Source: Elysia crispata (lineage: Eukaryota > Mollusca > Gastropoda > Plakobranchidae). Taken from it: a DNA stretch of 64,000 bases. Shown piece by piece: positions 37,898 through 51,700 of this stretch (positions are counted from its first letter, which is position 1; each line of letters starts with the position of its first letter). Where the stretch lies: assembly GCA_033675545.1 (NCBI GenBank), contig JAWDGP010003892.1, forward strand, positions 1,268,501 to 1,332,500, written 5' to 3'. A program made the translations under genes and the position numbers. The notes beneath the pieces are model-generated. The model was not told where the DNA came from. It saw only the letters and a program-made list of their open reading frames with translations, and did no database searches.

Positions 37898-38271
37898 TGA
37901 TCAATTTTATCTTGTTCAACCAGTAGTGATTTATGAAACGAAACAATTTTTGCCTGGTTGCCTTTTATTACAATATTTGTACAACATAAAAGAAAGAGTA
38001 ATAGTGTGATTATTAATTTGAAATTTGAAAGCAAACACTTAATAAAGATTTAACTTATATGATCATGCCTTTCAATCAATATATGCACTATATGTAATGT
38101 ATTCACTTTCGCATGAATTGCAAGGAAAGCAGATAAAGTTATTTCAATTTTAAAAAGATTCATAATGAGTGAATGATGCAGAGAAGGAGACATGCACACA
38201 CACAGATTTGTAAAGACTAAACACTTCATATACTATAAAGAGATGAAAAGAAAAATCCAACAGTAGAATTC

Positions 38272-38273
<2 letters not shown>

Positions 38274-38355
<82 letters not shown>
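38274..38355. repeat. (TA)n microsatellite, ~80 bp
   Basis: About forty uninterrupted TA units. Confidence 0.97.
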
Positions 38356-38359
<4 letters not shown>

Positions 38360-38869
38360 GTGTATATATAATATGTGTACAGATAAATTTTAAAAAAGCC
38401 TAACTGAAAAACTTAATAAATTTGAATAAGGAAAGAAGTTTTTGGTTGATTTTAAAAATGGTACAGGTGCAATAAGATCTTTATAGAAGCAGTTTACAAG
38501 TGAGACAATGAAAAAAAAAAAGATCTTTAGTAAATAAGGGAAAATGAGATGCTTCATGTGGCACAGAAGATTTTACATTCAGAATATATAAAGAAGATCA
38601 AGAAGTATGACATTTAAACTCAACAAATTAATGCTTAAGATTATTCAAATATGGCTTGAGAATAAGATAGTTATGAGTACCTTGAGTTAAGATACCTGTT
38701 TCAATCAGCTTAACTGGACTAAAGCATTAGATTTTTGCTCTTCCAGTCTTAAGTGATCTAGATCTACCCTTCTCACACATAGTGAGAGACATACACACTG
38801 TAGGCAGTGCACCCACTACAGCCTCATTCCCAGAGAGACGTCCCTTTTTTTTCCCTCTCTTTACTCCTA

Positions 38870-38948
38870 TAATTTTATTTATCGACATTTTGATATATCG
38901 ACATTATATTTTCTTCCGATGGCATGTCGATATAAGCGGATTATACTG
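38870..38948. mobile_element. Terminus of a pogo/Tigger-like element
   Basis: Read inward from 38948 on the minus strand: CAGTATAATCCGCTTATATC then GACATGCCATCGG, abutting TA at 38949-38950. This is the classic CAGT...TATC style of pogo-family TIR. I did not find its partner to the left, so only one end is called. Confidence 0.5.
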
Positions 38949-38950
38949 TA

Positions 38951-40451
38951 TATTATTACAAAAGTAACATTAATTTCACAAGTAACATAAAGAAGGAAAT
39001 ATGAATTATATGAATTTAAGAAATCCATTAACTTTAAATTATCCAAGCAGGAAAATAAATATAAATTTGTTTGAGACTGAGCTGCTAAGCCTTTCTCATC
39101 TCACCCAGCACTCATAACTTTTATGAAAGTGAAAACAGTTCAGTCCAAACTTAATCTTGACCTAAAACATACAAATACTCAAGTCTCACTCTCAGATTAT
39201 CTTTGCAGTATGTGTGAAATGTCCTAAAGCAGATTGTCTCTACATGTATTTTCTTTATAGTATGAACAAAGACATGGCAGTGTAGCTGCAGGCACCCTTC
39301 TGGATTAATTCTCAATTGAATAAATTTGCTGCCTGGGTCATAAAAATATTAAAAATTTCAATTTAGATTAGTATAACAAAATTTCAAAGATTTTCCTGAA
39401 GAGACGTTAAAATTCTAGTTTGCAAGCATCAAATCTTAGTTTATGGTTATATAATTCAGGATGACTTATAAAGGCAGGTCTCTCTAAATGTATGTTTATT
39501 TTACAACTATAAAATTGCTATTGAAAGAAGTACTACTAGCAGTGAGTGCATCATCCACCCTGATTTCCCTAGGAACATTCCTCAAACATTGGACCTCACT
39601 CCACCAATGGGTGAGTGTGGGGATATCATCTTTTGAATTTGCCCTGCCATACAGGAACTTGTTTGACTTGAAAAAAGAAAGGCTTAACATTGTTTTGCTT
39701 CAGATGGCCTACATCAAACATTCAATTAAACTCAATCAGTTGCACAAACATCCAGCTTGATAAATGGATAGAACTTAAATACGTAATATGTTACACTATG
39801 TTTGAGGTGAAGAAATCAGTATTTGGAAAATCCTCAAGAAATTATGGTATGGATGTACTTTATAAGTGACGATGCTTTGATGGTAAAAATTCCATTGAGC
39901 AGTTTTTATTTGAGGTTTTACTTAACATCCATTTCTTTTAAAACCTCCCTCTTCAAAGCACCATATATCTCACTCTTTCATAAACCAAAGAATCCATAGC
40001 AGGACAACAGTACATAATTTGTAAAGTGAGTACAAAGCCTTGCTTAGACCACTATACCTTGTCTCTTATCTACATTTGCTCCATACGGCTTATAACATGG
40101 ACTTTTTGAAAAACATTTTAACACCCTAATTACAGGTAGCACTTTTAATAAGGATATTAAGCTAAGCTCTAGTAGCCATAAATTAAATTTCTTACTATTC
40201 CACAGATATGAACTCATCTAAACAATCAGTTTTTCGTAAACTACTCAGTACACCATAAAGAAAAAAATGTTATGCAAATGTTCAACTTTGGATTTAATTT
40301 TTTAAAAATAATGCTTTCATGCAACTAAATGTTTCTAGGTCCCTTTCATAGTAATAAGTGGAGACCAACTGGTCCCAATGATGATAACAAACTTTAACCC
40401 TAATTCGAATTTGGAAATTTCAATTTGACCCTTTCAACGTTTCAGGTGAAC
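38951..40451. other. Gene-free sequence downstream of PDCL
   Basis: No exon or repeat recognised; may include distal PDCL 3' UTR. Confidence 0.4.
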
Positions 40452-40457
40452 TTTATT
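40452..40457 (-). promoter_or_regulatory. Candidate PDCL poly(A) signal
   Basis: AATAAA on the minus strand about 105 nt after the PDCL stop. Confidence 0.35.
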
Positions 40458-40561
40458 TTTCTCAATTTGTATAACAGTTCCTTTCACATGGTTCAGTTTG
40501 CAAAGATGGTGAAGTAAGACTCACATTTGACTAGGTCCACCTTCTTGAGAGACACAAAAAA

Positions 40562-43500
40562 TTAATCTAAATCAAAGTCACTGTCACTATCCTCATCTGC
40601 CTGCAGAGCTCCCCTAATTTCCCCTGTATTTTTGTCTCTGATAACGCACATGGACTCTTTGGAAGGTAGATGACTGTGTCTGAAATAAAATATCATATCT
40701 CCAATTCAAATGAAGATGAAAGATTGCCCCTTTCGCATAAGTAGTTACTTCCATAGGATTCAATATCAAATATCTGTATAGAATTATTGAAATAGAGCTT
40801 GATGTGAAAAAATTAAGAGAAACTGTCATTGCATGAAAAACTGAGAAGCAAATGTGAAAACAGTTTGAATTTTTTTCTGTTTGATAGATTTTTTTTTATA
40901 TTAAAGTGAAGCTGATTACTTCAAAATCCAAACTGAAAAACCAAAGTTTTAAACTGTTTAAAATGAAGTGGAAAGTACTGAATATATACTGATCATTAGT
41001 TTGAAAAAATTTATACTGCATCCTCTGGAGAGCTAATGATAAATGGGGGATGAGACTAACACTAAGGAACTACTTACTCTTGTAAGAAACTTTCAACATC
41101 ACCAGCAAAAAAGTCATCCCCAAACTCTTCCCTAAGGCGCACATAGTTCCCAATGAGATCTTTGTTTTTGTAAACAAGAAGAGCTGGCACCCCTTTTTCA
41201 ACCTGAGTGGGGAAAAATATCTTTTAGAACTAAAACAACAGCAATGTTCACGGATGGTATGGTTACATGAATATTTCAGTGCACAATAAATGACTATTTC
41301 TCATGCAAATTGGCAAATGGATGGGATATATTAAAAATAATTAAAAGGAATAATTGACTGCTTGATAAATTGTTGATTTTTAGATAATTTTAGACCTTTT
41401 GTACAAGCTAGGCCAACAGGTTCAATTACCTCACTAGTCTTGAAAAAAAGTATTTACAGATTTCAAGTGTGGACATTTATGTCAATCATCTCTCAAACTG
41501 AAATAGCCATGAAAAAGTTCTTATCATCTATTGTTGTCAAACTGAATGTTTTGGCTACAACAATCTTCTGACATAATGAGTAAATACTGCAAGTATGCAT
41601 ATTGTTTATAATTTCGATTTTTTCCAGTCTGAGCAAACAAGTCATAAACAAGAATAAAACAGTGTTTTGCAAAATACTAAACTAAAAGTCTAATGCTTAA
41701 AAATTGCCAATGGTGGAAAGGCATTTCTATCAATGAATAAAAGGAGACATGATGAACCTTTCAATTGTTCTCCCGCCCATCCCTAATACCAGTGTATAAA
41801 AATGCAGTAGCTTCAGAGGCTAATAGTAATACAGACGGCTTATTTAACTCAATCCCACCTAAGTCACTCTGGAAGTCAGGTAAAGCCCTGACCCTAAGTG
41901 GGACATACAACTCTGTACAAAAAACAAGATTAAAAAAAAAAAATAATGCAATCAAACAAAACAAGATAAAATTATGAAATAAACTGAAAAAAAAACCCAA
42001 CAACTAAAAGGCTTTCATTTTTAATAAAACAAAAAAAATTTTTTTCTAAGACTTATCCATCACTTCAGGCTGACACAACTGCCATTTCAGTTCTTTCAGC
42101 ATCAACATCCCACTCTTCCACCATCTCAACATCATAATCTGATTCCCAATCTCAAATGAGCAATGGTCATTATTTTCATCCTGATTATAGGAATAACCAT
42201 GCAGATACCAACAAAAAACAGTTCTGTAGCATCCATAGAATTTTCAACCGATTATCCATCCTCACTCAAAGTTAAGATCAAGCTTAGGCCTTGAAAACGC
42301 CAAAATGGCTGACAAAAACTGTCAATTTCGAAGAGCTCCACTAGATTTAATTCTAGTCCAAAAACATAACTAAAATAACCAATATAAAGTTTAAGGTGTC
42401 CACTAAACATAAATGATGTTTACTCCAGATTTCTGTTGAGATTTCCTGTAGTAATAAGGAAAGAAAACAAACATCCAAGAAGTGAAAATGAACAGGCGAT
42501 ATAGAACTATACATAATGCAGTGGCCCGTACCAATGACGATGTACATTATAGGTGGGGTTGAGTTAAATTCTCAAATTCAAGAGATTAGAAAAGGTAACA
42601 TTTTCATACAAAACTGAAGCTCATTTTGGCATCCGAAGCAGACAGTTTACAAAACTTCACAGTGGGGTACTCCTGGGCCAAACACATAAGGCATCCATTC
42701 ATGGCCTCACATGCTGCCACTGACTGAAATCAAAATCCAATAAAAGGCATTCATTTCAAATACAGTCCACTCAGATTATTTTAAAGTCTTTGGGATAAAA
42801 AGTAGACTTTGAATTATCAAGATGCATTAAGAAAGAGTCAAAAAATAACACCTGAATAAGATCTGTCATGTTGTAACATGCCCTAGCCCTGGCATTTGTC
42901 CCTTCCCAATATGCACTTTTGAGTCATTCATCAATGCCTCAGATAGTGTGATAAGAAAAAAAAAAACATCGCATGAAAAAAAAAGTACTCTCAGTCTCAT
43001 TACAGGTTCGATCTAGTCAGCTGTGGTTGGTTAGTTACTAAGTCCTTGCATAGTTTTTCTCTTCTCATAGTTCAGGAACTATTCACAATCAAGCTGAATC
43101 ACATAGCTGCTACCCTCTCCATCACCCTCTTTGCAGAGTTTGTGAAGTTGTTAGGCAGAACATACCCACACACCCACAAACAGAAAATGCTCGTTGCTTA
43201 GAGCACTGCATCACCTTCTCTAAGAAAGATATATAAGGTAATGGCCTAGGCCTATATATAACAAAAAAATTTGATTCCCGATTACTCCACTTCCCTTTTT
43301 TCTCTTTTGCATTTGGTTGACAGTATTGCTCACTATACATCAAAAGACTGCATATTGAAGCATAGGACTATCAAAGTGTTCAGATCCACTTAAGTGCAAA
43401 GTCTTTAAACGAAAACATTTTTCTTTGGTTAGTCAATTTTTTTTAGAAATACAGAAAACATAGCCTTTAAGATTAAATTTGGGATATTCAATCAACTTCA

Positions 43501-44231
43501 GATAAATGAAAAATTGACTTATTCCAGTTTGTATTCCATGGGCTTCACTGAAAATGACTGTTCAATCTTGGCAAACATTTCCCTATTTAGCAGAATGAAA
43601 GACATTCAGCCTTGAAAGATAAGAGTACCTGGTCATAAACATGAACAACAACAGTTATGCCATACTGGGCTCCATCCACCTCCTCAATAAAGTTCCCAGA
43701 ATTCAGTGAGATTAACTTTCCAAAGCTGGGTCTGGAATGGAATATTTATCATACTACAGAGTTCTCAACAAATTGAGAAAAAATGCATTTTGCCTTACTA
43801 ATTATATATCAACATTATTTGAGGCCTTTATTATGGTACTGGCAAAGATATCAAAACGTAATAAATTTAGAATTCTGCTTTGCCATTAACAAAATAATTT
43901 TAGAATTCAGAAAAAAACAATATTTCTTTACTGATCTTTATCTTGGTTATCCTAGCTCTATGCACAATTTTTACCCACCTTCTTGACAAATTAGAAAAAA
44001 ATTCATTTACCAACTATTCTGTAAACATTCTATGATTAAAAAAAAAAATAAAACTGTTGAATGAAAAAAGTTGATCCTCACATCTCTGCAAGGGCATGCC
44101 TCATCTCCTCAATTCGTTTAAGACGATACTCTTTCAGAAATTCATCTTCCAAATCTTCTAGCTCTTGAAGAAGCTTATCATCTTCCTCTTTTTCTTGCTG
44201 ATCATTCAACTGCAAATAATATTTAAGCAAT

Positions 44232-44307
<76 letters not shown>

Positions 44308-45615
44308 CGTGAATGGAAACAAATTCTTGTGTGTTTTCGAATGACAATATTGTTTTTGAATGAGCTTAAGCATTTTATAAAAAAAAAATGTTCATCAAAA
44401 ATCGTTAATCTTTAAGATGCCTAAAACCTTGTCAATCAGCTTTGAAAAAAAAAACCAATAAAGTTCAAAATACCATTTTGAAAAAAACAACTTTAACTCA
44501 AAATAACAGAATTCATGGATGCAATGCAATAAAAAAGGATAAAATTGTTTCTGTTAATATAAGATCACAATGTATGTTCTATTAAGCTAAAAACTTTCAC
44601 AAACATGTGATCGGCATGTCAAAGTCAACTTTTTGGCGAGCTGGGCCTTTTCCCTCTCTTGCTCATTGCGTTTCTCTGTTTCCAGCCTTTTGAACTCCCT
44701 CCAATCTTTGATAACACCTTTTGGTCCTGTCTGGAGGTAAAAAAAAAAGCCAAAAAGGAATTATGCTAAGAACCATTTGCTCTAAGAAATCAAGTGGGCG
44801 GGACTAAAAATATTCCAACCCACTTAAACCAATGACACGTTAGTCGATACAGTTAACCAGAAAGGATGTTACGGTCATCTTTTTTATGCTTTAGCACTAC
44901 CGGGAAAGGGGAAAGATCATTGATGATCAGCCAGTGGAAATATGCATCAACACAATCGTTTGATTCTAAAAGACAGATAATGACTTGGGAGAGAAAAGTA
45001 TGATCAACACAGACATTTTGACGGGTATGTTGAAGTCAACACATCCGTTTATTTTAATAGAAAGATAGAGGGGCTGGTTTAGGTTCCAACAAATTAAATC
45101 AACATAAACGAAGATCAACTCATCTGACTTCAACACAAGTGTAGTCCACTGTAATCAGGTTCTGATTGGATTGGCCTCCTACTGGTTGAAAATCAAGGCT
45201 TTTTATACCATACTAGACCTTGTCTGTATCTGTATTTCATAAGGGCACTTACAAAAAGAACTTCAAAAAGATTTCAGTCGCATAATTAGCCTTTAAATAT
45301 CTTAAACTGTATAATATTTATATAACAAATATGACAATGAAGATCCACTCATATTCAGGTATAGAGCAATTTTCTCAGATTATTCTTGTAATTCTCAGGT
45401 GGCAAGGAAAGCCCACAACTTACATTTGTTGTAATACCATTCATCTCAGCCTGTGATTCTGGCATGCCATCTCGAACAGATTTTCCTTGGCCGTAAAAGC
45501 TTACATCTTCACTTTCATCTGCACTGACATTGTCATCATTGTCTTCACCTTCACTGCTACTGCAGTAATAGTGTACCTTCTCACCAAGGAGTTTATCATC
45601 CAAAGAGAGTGCCAT
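40562..45615 (-). CDS. PDCL: PDCL, phosducin-like protein (PhLP1)
   Basis: Coding exons in transcript order: 45615-45424, 44730-44605, 44209-44082, 43731-43629, 42723-42610, 41202-41078, 40679-40562; 906 nt, 301 aa, continuous frame. The start MALSLDDKLLGEKVHYY matches the family N-terminus, followed by SSSEGED (residues 19-25), the position of CK2 sites in the mammalian protein. TGPKGVIKDWREFKRLE (about 65-81) is the G-beta-gamma-binding helix motif; KLTLTCRSH closes exon 2. Residues about 150-270 are the thioredoxin-like domain (ITVVVHVYD, NGCLMCLAQEYPTVKFCK, GVPALLVYKNKDLIGNYVR, DDFF..DVESFLQE), without a CxxC redox pair, as in phosducins. The C-terminus is acidic (DEDSDSDFDLD). Known role: cytosolic co-chaperone of CCT/TRiC in folding G-beta and assembling G-beta-gamma. 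Exon 2 donor (GTTTGT) and exon 5 donor (GTATGA) are chosen on frame and family continuity. Confidence 0.95.
44234..44307. repeat. (ATT)n microsatellite in PDCL intron 2
   Basis: About 25 uninterrupted units; on the PDCL sense strand (AAT)n ending about 22 nt before the exon 3 acceptor. Creates a poly-Asn frame continuous with exon 3, which is not coding. Confidence 0.95.
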
Positions 45616-47561
45616 TTTGACTGTAGATAAAGATTTGATAATCAAAGATTCATGGTTTGTCACAAAAATACTGTATTAATTATGGCATGTTCCACGATCT
45701 GTCAAATGTTAACTTTGAATATATATTGTAACATATTTTACATGATTTGTAGTTTTGGAGACGTGAATAAACGACTGTAATAAGAAAATGCCCTTGAGTT
45801 AGGTCTTTCTATTTTTTTTTTCAATATTCGAAAAAGCAACGCACAAAATGTCCTGTTTTCATTGATGTGTGTTTGAGAGGACTGGTCTATCTTTTTACAA
45901 GAGATCAGGTCATTTCAAACCTTTCCTTTACCAAACACCCACCAAAGTTTACACTAAATTTTTGGCTTCATCGACAAGTTCTGGTGTTTATTGTAGACCC
46001 ACGTCATGAGGGGGAAACTCTTTCAGAAGCCAGTGTCTGTGTGGCTTAAATTTTTTGGATGATTGTAAATATCAAGATATAAACCATAATTTACCACATA
46101 TATGTCAATATTTTTAATTTCTGGAGCCCCTAGGATAGAAGCGTGTCACTTTGTTACAACAAACACACTTTCACTTTCGGTTACTGCTGTATGCCCTAAA
46201 ACATAGTTTTGTCCATTTTTTTTTAGTGCAAATGTGATTTATCGGTATTGTTGATTTCACAGATGAAAATCTGCCTTTACTGTACAGCCTGATTAAGTAT
46301 GTTTGGCCTTTAATTAAGCATGGGTGTCACCTTTGATATACTTTAAGATTTTCACTTGCACATTAGATCTGCTCTAGGCTTTCTGAAATCATTTTAGAGC
46401 TAAAGGCAGCTTGTTATGACCTCATTCCAGCTTGATGTAGACGTCTTTTTAGGCAAGTATTTTTTAACATCTGTAAAGAGTAGGCCCTATTATTCTAATC
46501 AAAGTTTTTAAAAATATTTGAACTATGGCAATTTTCATAATCTTTGAGCCTCAAATTGACACACAGGAACTGTGTACATTAGATTACTCCAACACATTTG
46601 CAACTGGATTTTTTAAAAATATTTTTTCAAGTACTTACCACTAATTATTGGTTTAATCAATTAATGTGCTTCATTGGAAAATAAGTTTTGCGCTTTGTGA
46701 GCTTTCATGAGAATGTAAGCCCTAAAAGTAAAACTTTAGAAAAAGTGATAAAATAGTGGGGTGCAAGATGTAGGCCTAGGCCTGCTCATAAAATATATGC
46801 TGTCTCCTGGATGTGAGGTGAGGTGCATTTCTCTTCATTATATCTTGAAAACTGCAGCTTTCTACTTCTAGGTCATGAGAGTTTGAGATTTGATTTCAAC
46901 TTACAATTTTCTTTCATTTTATGTATATTTAATTTATGTAATGTAGAACTTTGTTATTTCAAGTTGAATATTTTTCATTTTGGGGACATTTTTAATTCGT
47001 GTTTGTTGAACACACCTTGTAAAAATGATATAGTTTGACTTCTCAATCTCAATGCACACAAAATCTAGATCTAGATCTGCGCCAAAAACTGAAAATTCTA
47101 GGTCAAGCCTCTCCACCTGAGGAGAGTTGGGATAGAGTCTAGATCCATTCTTACCCAAACACACACCCTTAAAAAGGGCCCTGATTCTATGTTTACAGTG
47201 TGGCCATGGTGAATACAATAAACTGGCCAGATTTTCACTGCATAATGTAAATGAAGGCACCGATCTAATCAAATTATTATCTTGCAAACATCTAAGCGCA
47301 ATTTTTTTCAGTCGAGGCATTTCCGTACACAATATTTAACTTGTTTTGGCTATTTTTAATTACAATCTGCCCATTTGAGGCATGACTTGTTTACATCCAA
47401 ACCGGACAGCAACACTGCAATATTACCTTAGAAAGGACTATTGTTGTAGCCTTTATTCTTTGTCAAGTACTCAAAATATTAATTTCTGGCCCTCTGTGAC
47501 TGCTACTTACATCAAAACAATTAAGAATCTATATTTCTATACCTGATAGATCTAGATCCAG

Positions 47562-47564
<3 letters not shown>
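45616..47564. other. PDCL upstream flank
   Basis: Expected to hold the PDCL promoter; no core element can be pointed to. A minus-strand ORF of 132 codons (47332-46934) has no recognised homology. Confidence 0.35.

Positions 47565-47650
<86 letters not shown>
47565..47650. repeat. (AG)n microsatellite
   Basis: Forty-three AG units immediately after a TAGATC word. Confidence 0.97.
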
Positions 47651-47652
<2 letters not shown>

Positions 47653-48184
47653 GTTTTACAGTTTCACTCACATGAATTAAAGTGTTCCTAGATCAAGATC
47701 CTACTCTGAGTCTGACACCAAATCTTTGGCCTGAATGGCAGCTAAAACACGCTTTTCAGCTTTCAAGAGAAAACTATTAGGTTCTAGTTGTCATTCGGAT
47801 TGCTGCTAAAGCTACTCAGATTTAGGTCTAGAGCTAGATTACACCAACATGAATTATGATAGGCCGTCTGCTAGTTTATTCCTAGGGAGAAGGACTAAAA
47901 GCGAAAGTAGTTGTGAGGCCTAGCAGAAGTGATGTTTTTATCCTCTTACTTAGAAGAGTTGTGCTGTTTGTTTTAGGCAACAGTGAAAAAGATACCCACA
48001 AAGACCAATAAATTTTGACTTGTCTAATGATGAAAATAACCCATAAGTGGTATGCTTCTAAGGCCTATTAATTTCTAGTTTTTCTTCCAGTGTCACAATT
48101 TCTCGGGATATTTTTTTTAATAATATTGCGATGTGTAAGACACATTTTACTTTTGACACGAACAAATAATTATATGGAAAGACA

Positions 48185-48726
<542 letters not shown>

Positions 48727-48729
<3 letters not shown>

Positions 48730-51700
48730 AGATTAATTTACGAGTTAGAAAGAGACGAAATTTTTTGTCCCTTTTTCTGTCACCTATTTCGGTGACTCAC
48801 ATGAGACACAACCACAGACGACGAATGCAATGCAGAATGTCGTCTAACCATAGATAACATATATACTGATATTGCGATAAACATTTATCTAAATTATGCA
48901 TACTGCCAATTTCTACTCTTGTAAGTGATTTTTTTTATGTCTCATAGAGGTATCTAGTGGGTGATAAATATCCAGTGGTAATAGTATAGCGTTGGTATCG
49001 ACATCTTGTCATACCGATGTTAAAGAATTAAAATACACGTACAATTTATCAAATATTTCCTTTTATTGTTTAAGCCCACTAATTGCCAGTCATCGAGACC
49101 CTCTGTGTGTCTGTCTCTTTAAATATATATATATATATATATATTTAGTCTGGTTATCGAACAGTCTGCCTCCCCCCCTCTCTTTCCTTTTTCTTTTGTT
49201 CATACTTTTTTTTTTAAAACATTTTTGGAACTATTCGTTTAATATTTTTTTCTGTCTCAAAGTGTTAAAGATATATTTGTTTATATATTCATTCATTTCA
49301 TCATTAAAATACAAAAACCCTCTTTTACTGCACTATCATTTACATCTGCATCTCTGATTTAAAACTTGACCTGCCATCAGCCAGTGGTAGGCCTTGGCCC
49401 TCAGAGACAAGTGCCGGGCTGATTAAGAGTAAAACAACATCGTTTCATAAACGCCTTATTCCAGTCACTAAAAATCTTTATGCCTTTAGTAAGAATATTG
49501 AACAATGGACGGCGGCACTTCCTCCCTTTTTTCTTTTTGAATTAGGCAAAGCCCATGAAGTCCAAGAACAAGTTTCAAATTAAACATAACTATCGGTATT
49601 ATGTTACGATGCAGTATTTAAGAATCACTCATCAGTTAAAAAAAAATAAACACCCCTGGTGTTTGGTATGAGCATAGTTGTTACCACTTCCCTTGCAGAA
49701 ATTTGAAAGTTACAAATCTTACAGTGACCATCATTTCACAGTCTTCCTGAAATCACATGGAAAGCATCAGGTGATCCTATCAGCTGTTGAGCCTTACGAT
49801 TGGTGAGCTTTTAAAGTATCTTTGGACCAAACAAATGAAGTTACAGATTAGTCACAACCTCTTTTCTGAGTGAAATCTTGTAAGGAAGAGAGAAGTTTAC
49901 CAGCGGTAAATGAAGGCATGTATTGGCGATCCATGATAGAAGTACTAATACTAGGCTTTTGCTGCTTTTACTGTCCGTAATGTTTAATGTGATGTTATTA
50001 TGAGTCAAATTTTGGGGAAGCAATGACAAATGATGCTCCTTTATTCAAGTCATGTAGGCCTATATGGATGCCCTGTGGGGCAAGCAAATGTGTGAAACAG
50101 TGTATTGGCTGCAAGTAATGATATTCAAAACTTTTAATTTTCCTCATGTCAACAAGGAATAAAACCTGGTCTTGTGTAAAAAAGTAAACAAAACCCACTT
50201 TTCCATAAAGTACTGTATTTAGCTTTTCGATAATTCTGTAGGGAATCAGATTTGGCAGGGAACTATACCAAATAGTTAGATTCAATGAGCTATGTGAAAT
50301 TTTTTTTTGTTGATTTACGGATATTTTTTCCATTCAAATGGTATAGACATAAAAAATTGCATCAACTCCAATCTATAACTATAAGATTGGATAAGGAGTT
50401 CTGCCATAAAACAAGACTTAATAAGCTAGGTCCATCAATGAAATTGAATGTTGCAGTGGAGCTTTGTGAATAGTTGTGAAGCACCGTAAAAAAAAACAAA
50501 AATACGTAGAGCGCAGCTCCAAAATGTACAAAACAAAACAATACACATGGTTTGTTTTATCAATGAAGTAAAAGGGTGTATGCTGATATTATCATGCTAG
50601 AAACGTTTTTTTACGAATATGCCTATCTGCAGTGAGCATAGTGTAAGTCCTTAGATAAACATAATTACGTTTTGGCACCATTAAAAGCAGGTCAAATAAT
50701 GAGATACCAACATAATAATTTTGTTTTACAGCTAACTGAATTAAAATTGTGTTTCACTAAAAATCATTCTTCAAACCAAAGTTAATTAATAGTCTGTTTC
50801 TTGTTATTTGAATTTGCCTTTTATTTTTTCCAATGCCACTGGCAAACGATAAATAGACCCTGGTCCTATTACTAATGAGGATGATGTAGAAAATAACAGT
50901 TTCTTCAGACCTTAGGACCATATAAATTGTGTGTGTCTATGTATCAAACAAAGGTGCAGAACCATCGACTAGATAAAATGAAAATGTCTTGTCACAGGCT
51001 TTTCTCAAAAATTTGAAGGGGCAATTATGAAAGACAGACGCAATAACAACCATTTTTTTTTTGGGGGGGGGGGGGAGGGAACAATCACAACATGCTAGGT
51101 ATTTTTTTTTGTACAACTGAAATTCTCTATGAGTCACACATAAAAAAGTTTCAAAGATTTAAAAAAAAATTGATTTATTCTATGAGAGAAGCATAGCATG
51201 AAAAACAGAAGAGGATTTGTAACAATGGCGTACATGTCTAAATCACATATCTTACATCTTTATAATCATATCACTGGCACAATAAAATTAATATATTTTA
51301 AAAAAAGGCAAGAAAAAGAAATGGAACATTAAATTGAAAAAATATATGAGAAAATGCCTCTCAGAATTTCAAGCACTGCTGAAAGATTTATTCACTCATT
51401 AAAAATTTTTTTTACTTATCAAAGTATCATCATTAGAGGCTTAGGGGCATTTAAAAAAAATGTTGTCACTCAATAGCTTGTGCATGTATCCCTTCTGGGG
51501 TCAACAGCTTGTATCCCTTCAGAGGTCAGACTAGCGAGGATAATCATAGAAATAAAGTAACATAAAAAAGGAACCAGCTTTTTTATGCTCTCACTGCCCT
51601 AGAAAAGCATTTAATATTCCATATTTCACCATAATGCTGGTTTGCTAGTTATTAAATTTATGGACATGTCTATTTGGGTTTGAAGCTATTACAAAAACAA

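Noticed and set aside
49998..50333. 111-codon minus-strand ORF
   Set aside because: No motif recognised, no flanking exons, AT-rich composition typical of the surrounding non-coding sequence.
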